A stretch of DNA of 64,000 bases from Ralstonia wenshanensis (GTDB lineage: Bacteria > Pseudomonadota > Gammaproteobacteria > Burkholderiales > Burkholderiaceae), in NCBI RefSeq assembly GCF_021173085.1, contig NZ_CP076413.1, positions 682,001 to 746,000 on the forward strand, read 5' to 3'. Numbering within the stretch: the stretch's first letter is position 1; each line of letters begins with the position of its first letter. Below are positions 62,393 through 64,000 of this stretch, piece after piece. The notes beneath the pieces were generated by a model, which did not search any database, had not been told where the DNA came from, and saw only the letters and a program-made list of their open reading frames with translations. A program made the translations under genes and the position numbers.

Positions 62393-64000
62393 CTAGCTCC
62401 GCCACGACTCCAGTGCCGGCGCGGCTTCGCCCTGCGCGCTACTTTGCCGAACCAGCGACCCGGCGTAGCTCGCATACCACGCCAGCACGTCCGGATTGGC
62501 CATCGCGTCTGGGTTGGCGATGCGCTCGACCGGTGCGCCAAGCAGCAGTTTCTTGATGGGTACCTCCATTTTCTTGCCCGAGAGCGTGCGCGGCACACCG
62601 GGCGCCTGCACAACCACGTTGGGCACATGCCGGGCCGATAGCCCTGCCTTGATGCGCGCGTTGATCGTGCTGCGCAGCGTGTCGTCGAGCGTCGCACCCT
62701 CGCGCAGCACGACGAACAGCGGCATGAACGATTCCCGGCCGAGGAATTCCAGATCGACGACGAGGCTGTCGAGCACTTCCGGCAGATCCTCCACCACGCG
62801 GTACAGCTCCGCCGTGCCCATGCGGATGCCATGGCGGTTGATCGTGGCGTCCGACCGGCCGTAGATAATGGCGCCGCCGCGCGGGGTGATCTTGATCCAG
62901 TCGCCATGACGCCACTGGCCCGGGTACATGTCGAAGTAGCTGTCGCGGTAGCGGCTGCCATCGGTGTCGCCCCAGAAGAAGAGCGGCATCGATGGGATGG
63001 GTGCCGTGCAGACCAGTTCGCCCACTGCGTCGATGAGCGGCTGGCCGGCCTCGTCGAGCGCTTCCACGCGCGAACCGAGGTTGCGGCATTGCATCTCGCC
63101 CGCATAGACGGGCAGCGTGGCGACGCCGCCCACGAAGCAGCCGGCAAAGTCGGTGCCGCCGGAAATCGGGTTGAGCCAGACGTCGGCTTTGACGTGGCGG
63201 TAGATCCAGTCGTACGCCTCGGCCGAGAGCGGCGAACCGGTCGAGCCGACCGCACGCAGTTTCGACAGGTCGAAATCGCGACCGGGCTCGATGCCGGCCT
63301 TCAGGCAATTGGCGAAGAACGCCGCCCCGGCGCCAAAGAACGTCACGCCCGCATCCTGCGCAAAGCGCCACAGCGTATTGAGATCGGGCGTACCGGGATT
63401 GCCGTCGTAGATGGCGAGCGTGACGCCGCCAAGCAGGCCGCTGGCCTGCGAATTCCACATGACCCAGCCGGTGCTGCTGTACCAGTGGTAAACGTCGTCG
63501 GGACCCAGGTCGAGATGCAGCGCGCCCATCATCGTCTGCACCAGCAGCAGGCCGCCGTGGCCGTGCACGATGGGCTTGGGCATGCCGGTGGTGCCGGACG
63601 AATAGAGAATCCACAGCGGGTGGTCTGCAGCAACTGGCGTGACGACGAGCGGCACATCGTTGGCCGTGAGGTCGCGCCAGTCACGGGCCTCCGGGAAGCG
63701 TGCGCGGTTGATCTCGCCCAGCAACTGCGGCACGAGGACAAGGTGTTCGACCGAGGGCAGCGCGGCAACCATCTCGGCGACCACGTCGGCGCGGTCGAAA
63801 GCGCGCCCGCCGTAGTGATAGCCGTCCACCGCGATCAGCACCTTGGGCTCGATCTGTCGGAAGCGGTCCGTGACGGCCACCTGGCCCATGTCGGGCGCGC
63901 AGACGGACCAGATGGCACCGACGCTGGCTGTGGCGAGAAACGCCACGATCGCGTCCGGCGTGTTCGACAGATAGGCGGCAACGCGGTCGCCCGGCACCAC
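62393..64000 (-). CDS. acsA: Acetoacetyl-CoA synthetase (N-terminus beyond the window)
   Basis: 535 residues visible; the reading frame runs off the window end, so about 110-130 N-terminal residues are missing from the usual length of about 650. ANL-superfamily motifs: ILYSSGTTGMPKPIVHGHGG (P-loop), YHWYSSTGWVMWNSQASGLL (acetoacetyl-CoA synthetase pattern), GGTDFAGCFVGG, GRSDATINRHGIRMGTAELY and the C-terminal Lys region LSGKKMEVPIKKLL. It activates acetoacetate to acetoacetyl-CoA in ketone-body and PHB turnover. Propionyl/acetyl-CoA synthetases are less like it. Confidence 0.93.
   Translation of the reverse strand: MVPGDRVAAYLSNTPDAIVAFLATASVGAIWSVCAPDMGQVAVTDRFRQIEPKVLIAVDGYHYGGRAFDRADVVAEMVAALPSVEHLVLVPQLLGEINRARFPEARDWRDLTANDVPLVVTPVAADHPLWILYSSGTTGMPKPIVHGHGGLLLVQTMMGALHLDLGPDDVYHWYSSTGWVMWNSQASGLLGGVTLAIYDGNPGTPDLNTLWRFAQDAGVTFFGAGAAFFANCLKAGIEPGRDFDLSKLRAVGSTGSPLSAEAYDWIYRHVKADVWLNPISGGTDFAGCFVGGVATLPVYAGEMQCRNLGSRVEALDEAGQPLIDAVGELVCTAPIPSMPLFFWGDTDGSRYRDSYFDMYPGQWRHGDWIKITPRGGAIIYGRSDATINRHGIRMGTAELYRVVEDLPEVLDSLVVDLEFLGRESFMPLFVVLREGATLDDTLRSTINARIKAGLSARHVPNVVVQAPGVPRTLSGKKMEVPIKKLLLGAPVERIANPDAMANPDVLAWYASYAGSLVRQSSAQGEAAPALESWRS

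Overview
The window is a GC-rich chromosomal segment of a betaproteobacterium, most likely a Ralstonia (R. pickettii group). The clues are codon use, the rubredoxin-pilGHIJ-chpA block, the pyrR-pyrB-pyrC' operon, the LemA/TPM pair and the waaC-waaA / tolC / pcm neighbourhood. The assignment rests on gene content and order; no database search was possible. Apart from the O-antigen cluster and the first 8 kb, the content is ordinary core chromosome. I see no insertion sequences, prophage, CRISPR array or rRNA operon.

Layout. (1) 1-7.4 kb: a membrane glycosylation locus. Three paralogous GT87/DUF2029 membrane proteins, one GtrB/DPM1-type polyprenyl-phosphate glycosyltransferase and one acyltransferase-3 protein lie next to a VpsR-like sigma-54 enhancer-binding protein. 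(2) 7.4-8.5 kb: about 1.1 kb with no convincing gene, holding several inverted repeats and one micro-ORF with an ideal Shine-Dalgarno. (3) 8.5-13.7 kb: lemA with two TPM-domain genes, a DapA-family gene, hemL and a rubredoxin. (4) 14-24.1 kb: the Pil-Chp chemosensory system (pilG, pilH, pilI, pilJ and a 2011-residue ChpA/PilL kinase) that controls type IV pili. (5) 24.2-31.4 kb: photolyase, an RsuA-type pseudouridine synthase, then yqgE-yqgF-pyrR-pyrB-pyrC'-plsC. A 109-bp near-palindrome sits between pyrB and pyrC', and the pyrC' product has lost the HxH zinc ligands.

(6) 31.4-46.2 kb, minus strand: a complete Wzx/Wzy-type O-antigen cluster with overlapping genes. In transcription order it reads rmlB, rmlA, rmlC, rmlD, fdtA-like, fdtC-like, fdtB-like, wzx, GT2, wzy, a 4-epimerase with a zinc-ribbon-like insert, acetyltransferase, a CgeB-like transferase, wecA-like, wzz and apaH. 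It should supply dTDP-L-rhamnose, a dTDP-3-acetamido-3,6-dideoxyhexose and perhaps a C4 epimer of rhamnose. The initiating transferase, flippase, polymerase and length regulator are all present. Its wzy and fdt parts are visibly more AT-rich than the flanks. (7) 46.4-50.1 kb: phosphomannomutase/phosphoglucomutase, waaC and waaA, for lipid A-core assembly. (8) 50.2-58.5 kb: a META-domain lipoprotein, tolC, rhodanese, pcm, a TetR regulator, small Cys-cluster and DUF1439 proteins, uppP (recycling of the undecaprenyl carrier used by regions 1 and 6), an OYE-family reductase, trmB and tRNA-Gly(CCC). (9) 58.7-64 kb: an Lrp/AsnC regulator divergent from an EamA exporter and an aromatic aminotransferase, an unrecognised protein, and acetoacetyl-CoA synthetase cut by the window end.

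The best candidates for something under-described are the three-paralogue GT87 module with its c-di-GMP-type regulator, the pyrB/pyrC' palindrome, the zinc-ribbon epimerase and the structured gene-free region at 7.4-8.5 kb.
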